DNA of 64,000 nt from Bugula neritina (taxonomy: Eukaryota > Bryozoa > Gymnolaemata > Cheilostomatida > Bugulidae): NCBI GenBank assembly GCA_964035545.1, contig OZ037768.1:16027375-16091374 (forward strand), in the 5' to 3' direction. The position numbers and the translations under genes were made by a program. Position 1 is the first letter of the stretch, and each line of letters begins with the position of its first letter. Of the stretch, positions 61,479 through 64,000 are shown in pieces. The notes beneath the pieces are model-generated. The model worked only from the letters and a program-made list of their open reading frames with translations. It did not search any database and had not been told where the DNA came from.

Positions 61479-64000
61479 CATATCTGAACATAGCTAAGTT
61501 TCTCTTATCATTCATATTAGTTCAGCTTGTGAGGTTCCAGGGTGATTTTTTGCTTCTTTGGAAACTGTAGCTTATAATCTCCAATCACTAAAAGTTGTCC
61601 AATTTAATTTTGATCTTAAACTCTCAGGGTTGCCCACCTATGCTCTAAACCAGAGCTGCTTCTTATTATAAAAACATGTAATTTTTCTGTTTCATTCCAA
61701 GGGCTTTATACTTTAGCTAAATATTATCCTCTATTGCGATGTTGAGTTTGTTGGAGGTGGTGCTGGTGCAAGTGGACGAATCATTATACTAATTGGTAAC
61801 AAAGTATATCATATAATGGAATTGAAAAAGCTTTTTCTCAGCAGCCTTCAATAAATGATCTATAAATCACCAACTCCTGCACACTGTATATAAAGAGAAC
61901 CTAATCTAGAGACTGGAAGCATGATTAAACCAACTGCTAGAAGATTAGGCCTGGTGGCTGTATAACAGGTAGTATAGGTGTTGCATGTTGCTCCTAGTGT
62001 AATGTGTGATTAGTATTAGTAAACACCCGTTAGTCCATGAAAGACTGGTACATCTTTGCACATTTCATTTGTCCCAGCTTTGTTTATTGAGAACTACAGG
62101 CATGATTCAGCTAAAACCCTTAAACTAACTGATAAGCTGTATGACATACTAGATCTCAATTAGCACAGCTATTGAGTAACAATGTGACATCAATTGCAGC
62201 AAAAAAGATTAGTTAATAATTGGGCTGTTTTCAACAGGTTACAGACACCTGCTTTCTATCGAGTTTCAACTTATCAATAAACATTATATATGTTGCTTCT
62301 ATTTAGGCTGCTTTTGTAATATCTTAAGAAACTATTACTCATCCTCATTACCTCAGAAGATCTGTTTTCATATAGGTTAGCTAACTCTTAGCGTTGAATC
62401 AATTATTCTTACAACAGGCTCAAAGTGGTTTTAATTTAGCTTCAGTTACTAAGAAAAGATCATCAACTAAAAAACAGAACAGCTAATAGAGAAGTTTTTA
62501 CGTCTACAAGATTTGTAGTAATGACTACTCAATTCTATACTCAGTACTATAAAGTCACTATGTTTGGTTGAATGTGGCCAAATTGAAACCTTTTCTAGAA
62601 ATACGCCTTCTTTTTTCAAAAGTTTTCCCATGAATTGCTGAAATTGCCAACAGAATAAAGACTATGCAAGCTGCTTACTCTGTAGTATGCATTCCTTCAT
62701 CTAAAAAGCCATGAGACAAACAGGAAATTACATCGACGGCACAGTTTTGCTGTTTCTGCTAACCCTGTAGGTCATAATAACAAGAGATAGACATAGCCAG
62801 CAAGTTGTTGACATCACTATAGTGTTCTTTTACCAGTATTGGCATGCCACGAATATTATTGCATACTTTTGCTTCATGTTATTATATAAATGAGTAGGAA
62901 TTGTGTAATTTCCTCCCATCACTATTTGATACTGACTACCACTACCTGTATCACTGTAGCTTTGAGTCATTAACACAGCTTTACTGCTATGTTACATTTA
63001 AATGTACCTGGGTTGGTCACTTGGATATTAAGGCCTAATTCTCTGATATAAATGACATGCACCAACTGTTAGAAGATGATATGATACACCATTTACTACA
63101 TTGGCAAGTATGTCATGGCATTATTAACATGACTACTAGGAATGCAGAGTCTTGTTTCAATAGATGCTATCTACTCCTTGATAAAAGTGTTACCTTATTA
63201 ACTATTTCCCATATATTTGTAAAAAGCCGCTGCTTTTCCTGGCTGCCAACTTATTATTCAAAACTGAAATCAAATAATACTTTTTGCATCTATCAGGAAG
63301 CAGAAAAACAAAGTGAACCATTATGAAGAGCTGTGAAAGCAGTCAGGAAATAGGAGTCCTGAGAAACAAAGAAGTAAGAACAAAGGGTCAAACAAAGGAC
63401 TGGAAATGAATTAATCAAGCTGGAATTTGATGCACGGCCTGCATAATAATATTTACTACAATGACCAGTGGCAGATGCGTAGGCTATTGCAGTGTAGATT
63501 GCTGCAGTGGTGGATAGCCTGAGTGAACATCAAACTCACTGACAGTGATGGTATTTAGCTAATCAGTGTTTTTAGAGAGGGAAGGGTTATAGTAAAATGA
63601 ATCTTCTAATTTAGAAGAGAATTCCAGAACATATTTTTATGTTTTAGTTTCACACATGCAGCTTATGTGAAACTTTAATTGAAATTTTACTCCTGAATCG
63701 CTACATGAAATATCCAGTGCACAAATTCTGTCAACTATATAACACATTTTGAGAGCAAGATAGCATTACTGGCCATGTGATACTTTGAAGTCATCATAAC
63801 TGCATAATCATTCGAGTAGTACTATGGGCTAATAATAGGCAGTCACGGGACAACCAGTTTCTAGTAACAAACACATCACGGGACTGCTAAGAAACCATCA
63901 TGGTTACCATCATTTTTTTCGCTAATAATCATGTAACAAACCTGCAATGAGTTGCACATTGCCTTTCCAAGCTAACTCATTATGCAAGCTTCAAAGGCAG
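61479..64000. other. Intergenic or intronic sequence with no supported gene
   Basis: I see no exon chain, RNA gene or transposon in this stretch. Open frames (for example about 63057-63326) are short, have no family motifs and lack linked exons. Composition is as in the rest of the window. Confidence 0.4.

Noticed and set aside
61738-61800. Gly-rich coding-like stretch (VEFVGGGAGASG)
   Set aside because: Very short, no adjoining exon or splice signals, and no supporting domain; probably chance.
63057-63326. 89-codon plus-strand frame
   Set aside because: No motif, no flanking exons, and composition like the surrounding non-coding DNA.

Overview
The window is AT-rich animal nuclear DNA with spliced genes. 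All introns I could place obey GT-AG, and the gene set (MEF2, LRRCC1, SOCS, NDUFS7, PIAS) is metazoan. Introns are hundreds of bases to about 3 kb and carry many decayed transposons and minisatellites. I cannot name the species. An invertebrate, perhaps an early-branching one such as a sponge, is a guess from base composition and gene structure only.

There are six genes in strict strand alternation. (1) 1-5245 (+): the 3' end of a MEF2 transcription factor gene. (2) 22252-6374 (-): a complete 21-exon LRRCC1-type centrosomal gene whose exon phases all chain to 1002 residues. (3) 29520-32431 (+): a compact four-exon SOCS gene of 218 residues. (4) 35345-33293 (-): four-exon NDUFS7, the complex I N2-cluster subunit, 240 residues. 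(5) 40803-55336 (+): 14-exon PIAS, a SUMO E3 ligase of 644 residues. (6) about 56896-55898 (-): the 3' part of an unrecognised single-pass membrane protein with two PPxY motifs. Neighbours converge tail to tail over 0.56-1.1 kb, and start regions face each other across 5-7 kb.

The space between is mostly mobile-element debris. It includes a broken Tc1 transposase in the largest LRRCC1 intron, a decayed hAT copy and a short hAT MITE (both with 8-bp target duplications), and three non-LTR retrotransposon fragments. There are also two related foldback elements (one about 876 bp), a further palindromic element, and an element with poly-G/poly-C in its terminal repeats. Tandem arrays occur as an 18-bp unit (LRRCC1 intron), a 27-bp unit and a GT-rich unit (both PIAS introns), and TAG/ATA-rich simple sequence. 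Stretches of ACTATT/ATTAGT-like cryptic simple sequence recur near gene 5' ends.

No operon, CRISPR array, rRNA, convincing tRNA or new multi-gene system is visible. The points most worth a second look are a SOCS protein whose elongin-binding BC box has Ser in place of the usual Cys and whose two ends both carry PPPLPP SH3-ligand motifs, the foldback and poly-G elements, and a possible 24-nt MEF2 microexon.
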